DNA of 64,000 nucleotides from Ancylobacter vacuolatus (GTDB lineage Bacteria; Pseudomonadota; Alphaproteobacteria; Rhizobiales; Xanthobacteraceae). The stretch's first letter is position 1. Every line of letters starts with the position of its first letter. The stretch is from the NCBI RefSeq assembly GCF_030813595.1, contig NZ_JAUSUH010000001.1, forward strand, positions 124,001-188,000, read 5' to 3'. A program made the translations under genes and the position numbers. Shown here piece after piece: positions 9,221 through 18,641 of the stretch. The notes under the pieces are model-generated. The model saw only the letters and a program-made list of their open reading frames with translations, made no database searches and had not been told where the DNA came from.

Positions 9221-10333
9221 ATGATGGATATGGGGCGCGGCATGGCCAGCGGCACAGGGGTCTCCGCAGGATCGACGGTCATTGAGAAGCGCAGTGAGTG
9301 GCTGTGGCGACGGCTCTCACAGGTCGCCATGGTCGCGATCGCCGTGGTGGTGGTCGGGGCGGCCCTGGTCGCCGCGCGCCCGGTGCTGGTTCCCATCGTT
9401 GCCGCCGTCATCATCGGCAGCGTGATCGGCCCGGCGATCGAGGGTCTGTCGCGCCGGGGCGTGCCGACCTGGCTCGGCTCACTGCTCATGGTCGTCGGCG
9501 TTGCCGCGCTTATCTATGGTCTCGCGGCGGCGATGGCCGCGCCGCTCGCCGACTGGACGGCGCGGGCGCCGGAGATCGGCGACACGCTGCGCGAGCGATT
9601 CGCCTCGCTGAAGCCGGCGATGCAGACCTTCGCCTCGGTATTCGAATCGATCCAGTCGATCGGCCGGGTGGCCGAGCCGCCCATGGTGGTGGAGGTGGCC
9701 GATTCGCAGATGCTGGGCAGCGTGGTGGCGCTGGTGACGCCGGTAATCGGCCAGCTCATCCTCTTTCTCGGCTCGCTGCTGTTTTTTCTCGCCGGCCGGG
9801 TGCAGATCAAGCGCCGGGTTGTGCAGGTGATGACGCCGCGCAAGACGCGGCTGGCGGCGCTGCGGGTTTTTCGCGAGATCGAGGAAAGGCTGGGCGCTTA
9901 TCTGATGACGGCGACCTTCATCAATATCGGCCTCGGCCTCGCCACCGTGCTGATGACCTGGGCGCTCGGCCTGCCCAATCCCCTGCTCTGGGGCGTGCTG
10001 GCGGGCGTGCTCAACTACGTGCCCTATGTAGGCCCGGCGATCACGACCCTGATTCTGGCCATGGCCGGCATCGTCTCCTTTCCCGGCCTGCTTCCGGGCC
10101 TGCTGCCGGCGGCGGCGTTTCTGGTCATCACCAGCATCGAGGGGCAGTTTCTGACGCCGCTGATCATCGGGCGGCGGGTGTCGCTCAATCCGTTTGCGGT
10201 GTTCCTGTCCATGGCCCTGTGGACCTGGCTATGGGGGCCGGCGGGAACCTTCCTGTCGGTTCCGTTGCTCATTGCCGCCATGGCGCTTGGCGACAGCCTT
10301 CTGACGAAAAGCCGGCCGCAGCTGCCGGGGTGA
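9221..10333 (+). CDS. AI-2E family (PerM-type) membrane permease
   Basis: Integral membrane protein of 370 residues in the AI-2E/PerM transporter family: two helices near residues 27-65, a soluble insert (about 90-150), and a C-terminal helix bundle with LGLPNPLLWGVLAGVLNYVPYVG and VSLNPFAVFLSMALWTWLWG. The ATG at 9221 follows AGAGGGCAG. The substrate is not predictable; members have been linked to autoinducer-2, sodium/proton or other small-molecule export. It is divergent from kdsD and apparently a single-gene unit. Confidence 0.88.
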   Translation: MMDMGRGMASGTGVSAGSTVIEKRSEWLWRRLSQVAMVAIAVVVVGAALVAARPVLVPIVAAVIIGSVIGPAIEGLSRRGVPTWLGSLLMVVGVAALIYGLAAAMAAPLADWTARAPEIGDTLRERFASLKPAMQTFASVFESIQSIGRVAEPPMVVEVADSQMLGSVVALVTPVIGQLILFLGSLLFFLAGRVQIKRRVVQVMTPRKTRLAALRVFREIEERLGAYLMTATFINIGLGLATVLMTWALGLPNPLLWGVLAGVLNYVPYVGPAITTLILAMAGIVSFPGLLPGLLPAAAFLVITSIEGQFLTPLIIGRRVSLNPFAVFLSMALWTWLWGPAGTFLSVPLLIAAMALGDSLLTKSRPQLPG

Positions 10334-10373
10334 GACTATTCACAGGCTGTTCACCGGCCGGACGCTGCTGCGC

Positions 10374-10401
10374 TTGACACCTGCGGGAGCGTGCCTTAAC
10401 A
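10374..10401 (+). promoter_or_regulatory. Probable promoter of tRNA-Asp
   Basis: TTGACA at 10374-10379 (perfect -35) and TTAACA at 10396-10401 are separated by 16 bases. The predicted start of transcription is about 38 bases before the mature 5' end of the tRNA. No other gene lies between. Confidence 0.6.
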
Positions 10402-10445
10402 CCCGGCCCACTCGCTGCGGGGCCCGGTGCTTCCGACCCGCGCAG

Positions 10446-10522
<77 letters not shown>

Positions 10523-10724
10523 TCCCTTGCGATGGGCCTGCCGGACGAGAACATTTTTCCCGGCTCACCCGCGTTTCACCTTTTTTGCAAGTCAGTCCGT
10601 CGCTGAACCCGCCTTCGTTTGCGGAGCCTGACGCGCGCAGCTGTGTTTCGACGCCGCCCCGGCTTTTACGCACGGCGTTCGGCTGATAGATTCGACGCTA
10701 GGCGTTGCGAGCGAGGTAGGGCGC

Positions 10725-10997
10725 ATGAAGAGAGCATTCCCGTCGGCCAGCCTTCTGGCCTCCGTGCTGCTGTTGGCGGGCGCTGGGGTGCCCGCGGTCG
10801 CCCAGGACGCAATGACCCCGCCGCCGGGGCAAGCCTCCCCCAGCCCCTTCATCAACAATCTCGGCCCCGATGCGCCGCAGCCGCAGACCGGCGAGCTGGT
10901 GCCGCTGCCCGGCCCGCCGCCGGAGGGCAAGGAGGCGGAGATCAAGCTGCCCGATTGCGCGCCGCCCAATTGCGGCACGCCGCAGATCATGGAATAG
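10725..10997 (+). CDS. Small secreted proline-rich protein, unknown function
   Basis: Ninety residues with a clear signal peptide (KR at the start, hydrophobic core LLASVLLLAGAGVP, probable cleavage after AVA at about residue 26). The mature part is Pro/Gly-rich and acidic, ending with two cysteines in DCAPPNCGTP that could form a disulfide. GAGGTAGGGCGC precedes the ATG. I recognise no family. It stands alone between tRNA-Asp and a symporter gene, probably as a periplasmic protein. Confidence 0.65.
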   Translation: MKRAFPSASLLASVLLLAGAGVPAVAQDAMTPPPGQASPSPFINNLGPDAPQPQTGELVPLPGPPPEGKEAEIKLPDCAPPNCGTPQIME

Positions 10998-11412
10998 CGC
11001 CGGCATCGCCGACGCCCTGTCCGATGCGCCCGGCTAGGGCAGGGGACACCTGACCGCAGGCGCTCCTGCGCGAGTCGCACATGCGCGCGGCCCGAGGTTC
11101 CGCTGATCGGCAAGCCCGACCCGGCCGGGCATCGGGCGCGCTCCCGGCGCCCGCTGATTCCCCGCTGTCCTGTCTCCCGCAGCCCATTCTTTGGCGGGAA
11201 GGCCCCGCTCCCGGCCGGCGGGAAGCCCCGGGTGGCGAGCCGGGGCCGCGTCTTTGACAAAAAAACACAGCATCGGGCGGCGATTGATGGTGTGACAATG
11301 ACATGACCGCTCGTGTAGCGTGGTAGCCACGTAATGGAGTATGTGCCGATCCGCAGGGTTCAACCGGATCGCATCGCTCTCCAAGATCTGATGGTGATTC
11401 AACGAGGCGGCC
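10998..11412. other. 415-bp intergenic region upstream of the symporter gene
   Basis: No ORF with a convincing start was found. TTTGACA near 11254 resembles a -35 element, but no good -10 lies 16-18 bases downstream. A GTGTGACAATGACATGACC stretch near 11291 is a second weak possibility. The region between about 11000 and 11250 is GC-rich with many short inverted repeats and no assignable function. Confidence 0.4.
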
Positions 11413-12831
11413 ATGGACACGATCATCGACTTCCTGAACACCATCTTCTGGGGATACGTGCTGATTTACGGCCTGCTGGCGGTGGGAATCTATTTCACCG
11501 TCCGGCTGAAATTCCTGCAGATCATCCACTTTCCCGAGATGATCCGTTCTGTGCTGGGGTCGAGCGAGACCGACCATGCCGGCATCACGCCGTTCCAGGC
11601 GCTCTGCACCAGCCTCGCCTCGCGTGTCGGCACCGGCAACATCGCCGGCGTGGCGGTCGCGCTTTATCTGGGCGGGCCGGGGGCGATCTTCTGGATGTGG
11701 GTGGTCGCCTCGCTCGGCATGGCCACCGCCTTTGCGGAAAGCACGCTGGCCCAGCTCTACAAGATCAAGGACGAGGACGGCCATTATCGCGGCGGCCCCG
11801 CCTTCTACATGGCCAAGGGACTCAAGGCGCCGTGGGCCGGGTCGATCTTCTCGGTGTGCCTGATCCTTTCCTTCGGCCTCATCTTCAATGCGGTGCAGGC
11901 CAATTCGATCGCGGACGCGATGGAAGGCGCCTTTGGCGCGCCCAAGCTCGCGACCGGGCTGGCCATCGCGGTTCTCACCGGCATCATCATCTTCGGCGGC
12001 ATCGCCGCTATCGCCCGGGTGGCCGAGATCGTCGTGCCCTTCATGGCGGCGGGCTATCTCGGCATGGCGCTCTTCGCCGTGGCGATGAACATCAGCGAAG
12101 TGCCCTCGATGTTCTCGCTGATCATCGCCAGCGCCTTCGGCTTCGCGCCGGCGGCCGGCGGCGTTGCCGGCTCGGTCGCGGCGGCCATGCTCAACGGGGT
12201 GAAGCGCGGGCTGTTCTCCAACGAGGCCGGCATGGGCTCGGCGCCGAACATCGCCGCCGCCGCCACGCCCGATCCGCATCATCCGGTGAGCCAGGGCTTC
12301 GTGCAGGCGCTGGGCGTGTTCATCGACACGATCCTCATCTGCACCGCGACCGCGTTCCTGATCCTGCTGTCCGGCCTGCTGGAGCCGGGTTCCGGCCTTA
12401 CCGGCACCCAATTGACCCAGGCGGCGATGACGCACCATATCGGCTGGGCGGGCACCTATTTTGTCGCCATCGCGATCTTCTTCTTCGCCTTCACCTCGAT
12501 CATCGGCAACTACTCCTATGCCGAGGGTGCGCTGGTCTATCTCGGCATTGGCAGCCATGCCGGGCTGGCGGTGCTGCGGCTGGCGGTCATGGTGATGGTG
12601 GTGTGGGGGGCGCACGAATCGGTGGCGACGGTGTTCAACGCCGCCGACGCCTCAATGGGGCTGATGGCGACGGTCAACCTCATCGCCATCGTGATGCTCT
12701 CAGGGCTCGTGTCGCGGCTGACGCGCGACTATCTGCAGCAGCGGCGGGCCGGCAAGAAGCCGCGCTTCACCGCCTCCTCCATGCCCGAACTCGCCGGCCA
12801 GATCGACGCCGACATCTGGAACCGGCCCTGA
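11413..12831 (+). CDS. Alanine/glycine:cation symporter (AGCS family)
   Basis: Transporter of 472 residues with about ten membrane segments. The family signature is visible near residues 58-100 (FQALCTSLASRVGTGNIAGV, then ALYLGGPGAIFWMWVVASLG), and SNEAGMGSAPNIAAAA follows near 270. AGCS proteins import alanine or glycine with sodium or protons. A run of long introns on both sides and a lone orientation suggest a single-gene unit. Which amino acid is carried cannot be told from sequence alone. Confidence 0.93.
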   Translation: MDTIIDFLNTIFWGYVLIYGLLAVGIYFTVRLKFLQIIHFPEMIRSVLGSSETDHAGITPFQALCTSLASRVGTGNIAGVAVALYLGGPGAIFWMWVVASLGMATAFAESTLAQLYKIKDEDGHYRGGPAFYMAKGLKAPWAGSIFSVCLILSFGLIFNAVQANSIADAMEGAFGAPKLATGLAIAVLTGIIIFGGIAAIARVAEIVVPFMAAGYLGMALFAVAMNISEVPSMFSLIIASAFGFAPAAGGVAGSVAAAMLNGVKRGLFSNEAGMGSAPNIAAAATPDPHHPVSQGFVQALGVFIDTILICTATAFLILLSGLLEPGSGLTGTQLTQAAMTHHIGWAGTYFVAIAIFFFAFTSIIGNYSYAEGALVYLGIGSHAGLAVLRLAVMVMVVWGAHESVATVFNAADASMGLMATVNLIAIVMLSGLVSRLTRDYLQQRRAGKKPRFTASSMPELAGQIDADIWNRP

Positions 12832-13324
12832 GCCGAGGGTGCCTGACGCAGTGGCTTCCGCCGACGGCAGGCGCTCCCGATTCTCACGGTGGGCGAATTG
12901 TCCCACCTGCGCCAGCGCTGCCGGCGAAGACAGGCCGGCCGGTCGTCTCCCACCCCGGCGTGACGCGCCCGGCGCAGGTCCGGCGCGCTGACGCCGGCAC
13001 TGCCTCGGCGCCCGCGTGTACCAAGCTCGCGAAGGCGTCCGGGCCGTCCGGCCCGTCGTATCCACGATACCCTTCACGTAACCCCGCCGATTGAGCGGCA
13101 AATTCTGTTGTTTGGCCAGATTTTACGGGCGTTTTCGGGGGGATGCGCCGGCGCGGGGTGGCGGCCTGCGCAAGGTGTGAATTCTGTATACCAGACCTGC
13201 GCGATTGCCGGCGGATGCCCTTGCCTCGGTTCGGGCGGTGCGATAAGCCTGCCGCGTGCTTTGAATATTTCGCAACTGCGATTGCACGACAGATGACCTA
13301 TCCTGGCCCGGGAGGATCCCATCC
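12832..13324. other. 493-bp intergenic region upstream of the nuo operon
   Basis: No convincing ORF. It should carry the nuo promoter. One candidate is TTGCCT near 13220 with ATAAGC 16 bases downstream, but the match is modest. The stretch from about 13085 to 13125 is relatively AT-rich. The sequence GGGAGGATCCCATCC just before nuoA supplies its ribosome-binding site. Confidence 0.35.
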
Positions 13325-13690
13325 ATGAGCAGCCTGCTTCAGGATTATCTGCCCGTCGTGATCTTTATCGGCGTGTCGGCATTCATCGGCATCGCCCTTC
13401 TGGTTGCGCCGTTTCTTGTCGCCTTCAGCCGGCCCGATCCGGAGAAGATGTCGGCTTATGAATGTGGCTTCAATGCGTTCGACGATGCGCGCATGAAGTT
13501 CGACGTCCGGTTCTATCTGGTCGCCATCTTGTTCATCATCTTCGATCTGGAAGTCGCCTTCCTGTTTCCCTGGGCGATCACATTCGGGGAGCTCGGCAAT
13601 TTCGGCTTCTGGTCCATGATGGTGTTCCTGTTCGTACTCACCATCGGTTTTGTCTACGAGTGGAAGAAGGGAGCGCTCGAATGGGATTGA
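13325..13690 (+). CDS. nuoA: NADH-quinone oxidoreductase subunit A
   Basis: NuoA, 121 residues, three membrane helices, with the conserved loop [21 protein letters not shown] between helices one and two (Cys in AYECG). It helps form the quinone channel at the junction of the membrane and peripheral arms of complex I. First gene of the operon, overlapping nuoB by 10 bases, which implies translational coupling. Confidence 0.97.
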   Translation: MSSLLQDYLPVVIFIGVSAFIGIALLVAPFLVAFSRPDPEKMSAYECGFNAFDDARMKFDVRFYLVAILFIIFDLEVAFLFPWAITFGELGNFGFWSMMVFLFVLTIGFVYEWKKGALEWD

Positions 13691-14259
13691 GCGCGCATAG
13701 CCCTCTCGTCGCCCCGGCGGCCAAGGGTATCATCGACCCCAATACCGGCCGTCCGATCGGCGCCACCGACCCGTTCTTCGTCGAGGTGAATGCCGAGCTC
13801 GCCGACAAGGGCTTCCTCGTTACCGCGACGGATGACCTCATCAACTGGGCCCGCACCGGCTCGCTGATGTGGATGACCTTCGGCCTCGCCTGCTGCGCGG
13901 TCGAGATGATGCAGACCTCGATGCCGCGCTACGATGTGGAGCGGTTCGGCTTCGCGCCGCGCGCCTCTCCGCGCCAGTCCGACGTCATGATCGTCGCCGG
14001 CACGCTGACCAACAAGATGGCGCCGGCGCTGCGCAAGGTCTACGACCAGATGCCGGAGCCGCGCTACGTCATCTCCATGGGCTCCTGCGCCAATGGCGGC
14101 GGCTACTACCATTATTCCTATTCGGTCGTGCGCGGCTGTGACCGCATCGTGCCGGTGGACATCTACATTCCCGGCTGCCCGCCGACCGCAGAGGCCCTGC
14201 TGTACGGGGTGCTGCTGCTGCAGAAGAAGATCCGCCGCACCGGGACGATCGAGCGCTGA
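13681..14259 (+). CDS. nuoB: NADH-quinone oxidoreductase subunit B
   Basis: NuoB, 192 residues, carries the terminal [4Fe-4S] cluster N2 that passes electrons to quinone. The ligands are Cys71 and Cys72 ([10 protein letters not shown]), Cys136 (MGSCANGG) and Cys166 ([10 protein letters not shown]), all present. The ATG at 13681 lies inside the last codons of nuoA. Peripheral-arm subunit at the membrane interface with NuoD. Confidence 0.97.
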   Translation: MGLSAHSPLVAPAAKGIIDPNTGRPIGATDPFFVEVNAELADKGFLVTATDDLINWARTGSLMWMTFGLACCAVEMMQTSMPRYDVERFGFAPRASPRQSDVMIVAGTLTNKMAPALRKVYDQMPEPRYVISMGSCANGGGYYHYSYSVVRGCDRIVPVDIYIPGCPPTAEALLYGVLLLQKKIRRTGTIER

Positions 14260-14273
14260 GGGTTCGAGGCGAT

Positions 14274-14888
14274 ATGGACGAGACGCTGAAAGAGCTGGGC
14301 GCGCATGTGAAGGAATCGCTTCCCGACGCGGTCGAGGAAGTGATTATGTCCTATGGCGAGCTGACGCTGGTGGCGTCGGCGGCCGAGGTCATCAAGGTGC
14401 TGACCTTCCTGCGCGACGACCCGTCCTGCCGCTTTGTGAGCTTCATCGACATTTGCGGCGTCGACTGGCCGCAGCGCGAGAAGCGCTTCGACGTGGTCTA
14501 CCACCTGCTGTCGCCGACGCTGAACGCCCGCATCCGCATCAAGGTCGAGACCGACGAGACGACACCGGTCGCCTCGGCCACCTCCGTGTTCGCCGGCGCC
14601 TTCTGGTTCGAGCGCGAGGCGTTCGACATGTACGGCATCCTGTTCTCCGGACATCCCGAACTCCGCCGCATCCTCACCGATTACGGCTTTGACGGCTATC
14701 CGCTGCGCAAGGACTTCCCGACCACCGGCCTTGTCGAGGTTCGCTATGACGACGAACGCAAGCGCGTGGTCTACGAGCCGGTGAAGCTGGCGCAGGAATT
14801 CCGCAGCTTCGACTTTCTCTCGCCATGGGAGGGGCCGGACTACGTGCTCCCCGGCGACGAGAAGGCAACCACCCCGAAGGCGGGCTGA
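14274..14888 (+). CDS. nuoC: NADH-quinone oxidoreductase subunit C
   Basis: NuoC, 204 residues, the 30-kDa-type subunit, separate from NuoD here (fused in Escherichia coli). The family signature is seen in [20 protein letters not shown] followed by [20 protein letters not shown]. It packs against NuoD in the connecting module. The stop is 15 bases before nuoD. Confidence 0.97.
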   Translation: MDETLKELGAHVKESLPDAVEEVIMSYGELTLVASAAEVIKVLTFLRDDPSCRFVSFIDICGVDWPQREKRFDVVYHLLSPTLNARIRIKVETDETTPVASATSVFAGAFWFEREAFDMYGILFSGHPELRRILTDYGFDGYPLRKDFPTTGLVEVRYDDERKRVVYEPVKLAQEFRSFDFLSPWEGPDYVLPGDEKATTPKAG

Positions 14889-14903
14889 GGTGAGGTCCGA
14901 GCG

Positions 14904-16103
14904 ATGAACGCACCCGGCAAGATCGACCCCAACGTCCGCAACTTCCAGATCAATTTCGGCCCGCAGCATCCGGCGGCGCACGGCGTGCTGCGCCTTATCC
15001 TGGAACTCGACGGCGAAATCGTCGAGCGCGTCGACCCGCATATCGGCCTGCTGCATCGCGGCACCGAGAAGCTGATCGAGGCCAAGACCTATCTGCAGGC
15101 GGTGCCCTATTTCGACCGGCTCGACTATGTCGCGCCGATGAATCAGGAGCACGCCTTCTGCCTGGCGATCGAGCGCATGCTCGACATCACCGTGCCCAAG
15201 CGCGGCCAGCTGATCCGGGTGCTCTATTCCGAGATCGGCCGCATCCTCTCCCACATGCTGAACGTGACCACGCAGGCGCTCGACGTCGGCGCGCTCACCC
15301 CGCCGCTGTGGGGCTTCGAGGAACGCGAAAAGCTGATGATGTTCTATGAGCGAGCCTCCGGCTCGCGCATGCACGCGGCCTATTTCCGGCCCGGCGGCGT
15401 CCATCAGGACCTGCCGCGCGCGCTGGTCGAGGACATTCTCGCCTGGACGCACACCTTCCCCGGCTTCATGGACGATCTGGAAGGCCTGCTCACCGACAAC
15501 CGCATCTTCAAGCAGCGCAATGTCGATATCGGCATCGTCAGCCTGGAAGACGCCTGGGCGTGGGGCTTCTCGGGAGTGATGGTGCGCGGCTCGGGCGCGG
15601 CGTGGGACCTGCGCAAGTCGCAGCCCTATGAGTGCTATGACGAGCTGGAATTCGACATTCCGATCGGCAAGAACTGCGACAATTACGACCGCTACTGCAT
15701 CCGCATGGAAGAGATGCGGCAGTCGGCGCAGATCATGCGCCAGTGCTGCGAGCGGCTGCTGAAGGAAGCGGGCCCGGTCTCTGCGGTCGACAACAAGATC
15801 GTGCCGCCCAAGCGCGGCGAGATGAAGCGCTCGATGGAAGCGCTTATCCATCATTTCAAGCTCTACACGGAAGGCTTCCACGTTCCCGCCGGCGAGGTCT
15901 ACGCCGCCGTGGAGGCCCCCAAGGGTGAGTTCGGCGTCTATCTCGTCGCCGACGGCACCAACAAGCCCTATCGCTGCAAGATCCGCGCACCCGGCTTCGC
16001 GCATCTTCAGGCGATGGATTTCCTGTGCCGCGGCTACATGCTCGCGGACATTTCGGCGATCCTCGGATCGCTGGATATCGTGTTCGGTGAAGTGGACCGC
16101 TGA
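14904..16103 (+). CDS. nuoD: NADH-quinone oxidoreductase subunit D
   Basis: NuoD, 399 residues, the 49-kDa quinone-binding subunit. [13 protein letters not shown] (residues about 18-30) holds the conserved His of the quinone site; [14 protein letters not shown] and the C-terminal DIVFGEVDR are family hallmarks. It forms the quinone cavity with NuoB and NuoH. Confidence 0.98.
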   Translation: MNAPGKIDPNVRNFQINFGPQHPAAHGVLRLILELDGEIVERVDPHIGLLHRGTEKLIEAKTYLQAVPYFDRLDYVAPMNQEHAFCLAIERMLDITVPKRGQLIRVLYSEIGRILSHMLNVTTQALDVGALTPPLWGFEEREKLMMFYERASGSRMHAAYFRPGGVHQDLPRALVEDILAWTHTFPGFMDDLEGLLTDNRIFKQRNVDIGIVSLEDAWAWGFSGVMVRGSGAAWDLRKSQPYECYDELEFDIPIGKNCDNYDRYCIRMEEMRQSAQIMRQCCERLLKEAGPVSAVDNKIVPPKRGEMKRSMEALIHHFKLYTEGFHVPAGEVYAAVEAPKGEFGVYLVADGTNKPYRCKIRAPGFAHLQAMDFLCRGYMLADISAILGSLDIVFGEVDR

Positions 16104-16139
16104 TCCCTCGGGGACGCGGTTCGATCGGAAGGGTACGGC

Positions 16140-17018
16140 ATGTCTGTCCGTAGGCTTGCTCCAAAAGAGGTTCAGCCCGAGAGCTTCGCGTTCACGGTGG
16201 AGAATCTCGCTTGGGCCGAGAAGACCATCGCGAAGTTTCCGCCCGGCCGGCAGGCCAGCGCGGTGATTCCGCTGCTCATGCGCGCGCAGGAGCAGGCGGG
16301 CGGCTGGGTCTCGGAACCGGCGATGCGCTATGTCGGCGAGATGCTCGGCATGGCGCCGATCCGCGTCTACGAGGTCGCCACCTTCTACACCCAGTTCCAG
16401 CTCCAGCCGGTCGGCAAGCGCGCCCATATCCAGGTGTGCGGCACCACGCCCTGCATGCTGCGCGGGGCGGGCGATCTGATCAAGGTGTGCAAGAGCCGGA
16501 TCCATGAGGAGCCGTTCCACCTTTCCGCCAGCGGCGATCTGTCGTGGGAAGAGGTGGAATGCGCTGGCACCTGCGTGAACGCGCCGATGATCCAGGTGTG
16601 GAAGGACGTCTATGAGGACCTGACGCCGGCGGATCTGGAGAAGATCCTCGACGCGTTCGAGCGCGGCGAACACCCCGCTCCCGGTCCGCAGAACGGCCGC
16701 CACACCTCCGCGCCCGTCACCGGGCTGCGGGTGCTGACGGCACCGGAACTGTTCGACGGCTCGATGGTCGGGCAGGGCGCCGGGCTGGCGCTCGCCCGCG
16801 AGGCGCTCGCCGCCAAGGCCAAGGGCGAAGCGGCTCCCGATGCGCCGCCGCCGGCCGCTGCGGCCGCCGCGCCGCCGCCCCCGCCCAAGAGCGACCCGGC
16901 TCCCGCCACTGCCCCCGCCGCCAAGGCGGTTGTGGCGGCTGGCGAGGCCGACAAGGAGAAGCCGAAGAAGCCCGTCGCCCCGCCGCCCGGCAAGGCGACG
17001 GACCCTAAGGCGGAATGA
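16140..17018 (+). CDS. nuoE: NADH-quinone oxidoreductase subunit E with a Pro/Ala-rich tail
   Basis: NuoE, 292 residues. The thioredoxin-like [2Fe-2S] domain (first ~170 residues) binds cluster N1a through [11 protein letters not shown] and [11 protein letters not shown]. After about residue 180 comes a long tail rich in Ala, Pro and Lys, including [17 protein letters not shown], which is low complexity and likely disordered. Typical NuoE is about 160-220 residues, so the tail is an addition, though extended tails occur in related bacteria. Part of the NADH-oxidising module with NuoF and NuoG. Confidence 0.95.
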   Translation: MSVRRLAPKEVQPESFAFTVENLAWAEKTIAKFPPGRQASAVIPLLMRAQEQAGGWVSEPAMRYVGEMLGMAPIRVYEVATFYTQFQLQPVGKRAHIQVCGTTPCMLRGAGDLIKVCKSRIHEEPFHLSASGDLSWEEVECAGTCVNAPMIQVWKDVYEDLTPADLEKILDAFERGEHPAPGPQNGRHTSAPVTGLRVLTAPELFDGSMVGQGAGLALAREALAAKAKGEAAPDAPPPAAAAAAPPPPPKSDPAPATAPAAKAVVAAGEADKEKPKKPVAPPPGKATDPKAE

Positions 17019-17028
17019 GGAGCGAACC

Positions 17029-18330
17029 ATGCTTGCCGACAAGGATCGCATCTTCACCAATATCTACGGCCACCATGACTGGGGGCTGCAGGGCGCGCTG
17101 AAGCGCGGCTCGTGGGACGGCACCAAGCTGTTCCTCGATGCCGGCCGGGATTTCATCATCGAGCATATGAAGGCCTCGGGCCTGCGCGGGCGCGGTGGCG
17201 CCGGCTTCCCGACCGGCCTCAAATGGTCGTTCATGCCCAAGAACAACGATGGGCGCCCGCACTACCTCGTCGTCAATGCCGACGAATCCGAGCCTGGCAC
17301 CTGTAAGGATCGCGAGATCCTGCGCCACGACCCGCACCATCTGGTCGAGGGCTGCCTGATCGCCGGCTTCGCCATGGGCGCGCACACGGCCTACATCTAT
17401 GTGCGCGGCGAGTTCATCCAGGAGCGCGAGCACCTCCAGGCGGCGGTCGACCAGGCCTATGAGGCCCGGCTGATCGGCAAGAACAACGTGCATGGCTGGG
17501 ACATGGACATCTATGTCCACCATGGCGCCGGCGCCTATATCTGCGGCGAGGAAACCGCGCTGCTGGAAAGCCTGGAGGGCAAGAAGGGCCAGCCCCGGCT
17601 GAAGCCGCCTTTCCCGGCCAATGTCGGCCTCTATGGCTGCCCGACGACGGTGAACAACGTCGAATCCATCGCCGTCGCCCCCACCATCCTGCGGCGCGGG
17701 GCGGCGTGGTTCTCCTCCATCGGACGCGCGAACAATGTCGGCACCAAGCTGTTCGGCATCTCCGGCCATGTGAACACGCCCTGCATCGTCGAAGAGGCGA
17801 TGAGCATCCCGTTCAAGGAACTGATCGACAAGCATGGCGGCGGCGTGCGCGGCGGCTGGGACAACCTGCTTGCCATCATCCCCGGCGGCGCCTCCTGCCC
17901 GATCATCCCGGCCGACCAGTGCGCCGACCTGATCATGGATTTTGACGGCTGCCGGGCGGTGAAGTCGAGCTTCGGCACGGCTGGCGTGCTGGTCATGGAC
18001 AAGTCCACCGACGTGGTTAAGGCCATCGCCCGCATCTCCTATTTCTTCCGGCATGAGAGCTGCGGCCAGTGCACGCCCTGCCGCGAGGGCACGGGCTGGA
18101 TGTGGCGCGTGCTCGACCGCATGGTCGAGGGCCGGGCCCAGAAGCGCGAGATCGACCTGCTGCTGCAGGTCACGACCCAGGTCGAGGGCCACACCATCTG
18201 TGCGCTCGGCGACGCGGCGGCGTGGCCGGTGCAGGGCCTGATCCGGCATTTCCGTCCGGAGATCGAAAGGCGGATCGACCAGTATTCGGCGAACCCGCAT
18301 TCCGACCCGGTGCCGGTGGCGGCGGAGTGA
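17029..18330 (+). CDS. nuoF: NADH-quinone oxidoreductase subunit F
   Basis: NuoF, 433 residues, oxidises NADH with FMN and the N3 [4Fe-4S] cluster. [13 protein letters not shown] (about 60-72) is the FMN/NADH site, [19 protein letters not shown] the second nucleotide motif, and [14 protein letters not shown] near 345-358 with a later Cys in [12 protein letters not shown] gives the cluster ligands. The ATG at 17029 follows a GGAGCGAACC leader. The stop shares its last base with the ATG of the next ORF, so the two are translationally coupled. Confidence 0.97.
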   Translation: MLADKDRIFTNIYGHHDWGLQGALKRGSWDGTKLFLDAGRDFIIEHMKASGLRGRGGAGFPTGLKWSFMPKNNDGRPHYLVVNADESEPGTCKDREILRHDPHHLVEGCLIAGFAMGAHTAYIYVRGEFIQEREHLQAAVDQAYEARLIGKNNVHGWDMDIYVHHGAGAYICGEETALLESLEGKKGQPRLKPPFPANVGLYGCPTTVNNVESIAVAPTILRRGAAWFSSIGRANNVGTKLFGISGHVNTPCIVEEAMSIPFKELIDKHGGGVRGGWDNLLAIIPGGASCPIIPADQCADLIMDFDGCRAVKSSFGTAGVLVMDKSTDVVKAIARISYFFRHESCGQCTPCREGTGWMWRVLDRMVEGRAQKREIDLLLQVTTQVEGHTICALGDAAAWPVQGLIRHFRPEIERRIDQYSANPHSDPVPVAAE

Positions 18331-18641
18331 TGGCGATGGAGCTTCGCAAAACTGTCGAACTGATTGATGCGAACGATGTCAATCTCTCCGGGTCGGTGTT
18401 TGTCGACGTCAATCTTTCGGGCTCGCGCTTCGATGACGTGAACATGTCGGGCTGGTCGGTGAAGAACGTCAATTTTTCGGGGCTCATGTTGGAGTGCGCG
18501 AACGTGTCCGGCGCACGCATTACGCATGCCGACCTGGTCGGCGTTTCGATTGCAGATTGTCGGCTCGACGGCATGCGGATCGATGGGGTTCTCGTGACGG
18601 ACATGCTGGCGGCGTATCGCGCAGCGAACGGGGCGAACTGA
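18330..18641 (+). CDS. Pentapeptide-repeat protein encoded inside the nuo operon
   Basis: Predicted protein of 103 residues, starting in TGATG so that its ATG overlaps the nuoF stop by one base; its own TGA overlaps the nuoG ATG at 18641 by one base. From about residue 16 the sequence follows a strict ten-residue period (two pentapeptides), for example [50 protein letters not shown]. This predicts a short right-handed beta-helix of about two coils. There is no signal peptide or membrane segment. A second in-frame ATG at 18336 is possible. The function is unknown; placement and coupling between subunits F and G suggest a link to the NADH module. Confidence 0.85.
   Translation: MAMELRKTVELIDANDVNLSGSVFVDVNLSGSRFDDVNMSGWSVKNVNFSGLMLECANVSGARITHADLVGVSIADCRLDGMRIDGVLVTDMLAAYRAANGAN

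Noticed and set aside
9298-10377. A 359-codon plus-strand frame overlapping the AI-2E permease gene
   Set aside because: Arg/Gly-rich shadow frame with no membrane pattern; the permease frame carries clear helices and motifs.
14163-17060. A 965-codon open frame on the minus strand opposite nuoC-nuoE
   Set aside because: Same reason: it lies across several certain nuo genes and shows no recognisable domain.
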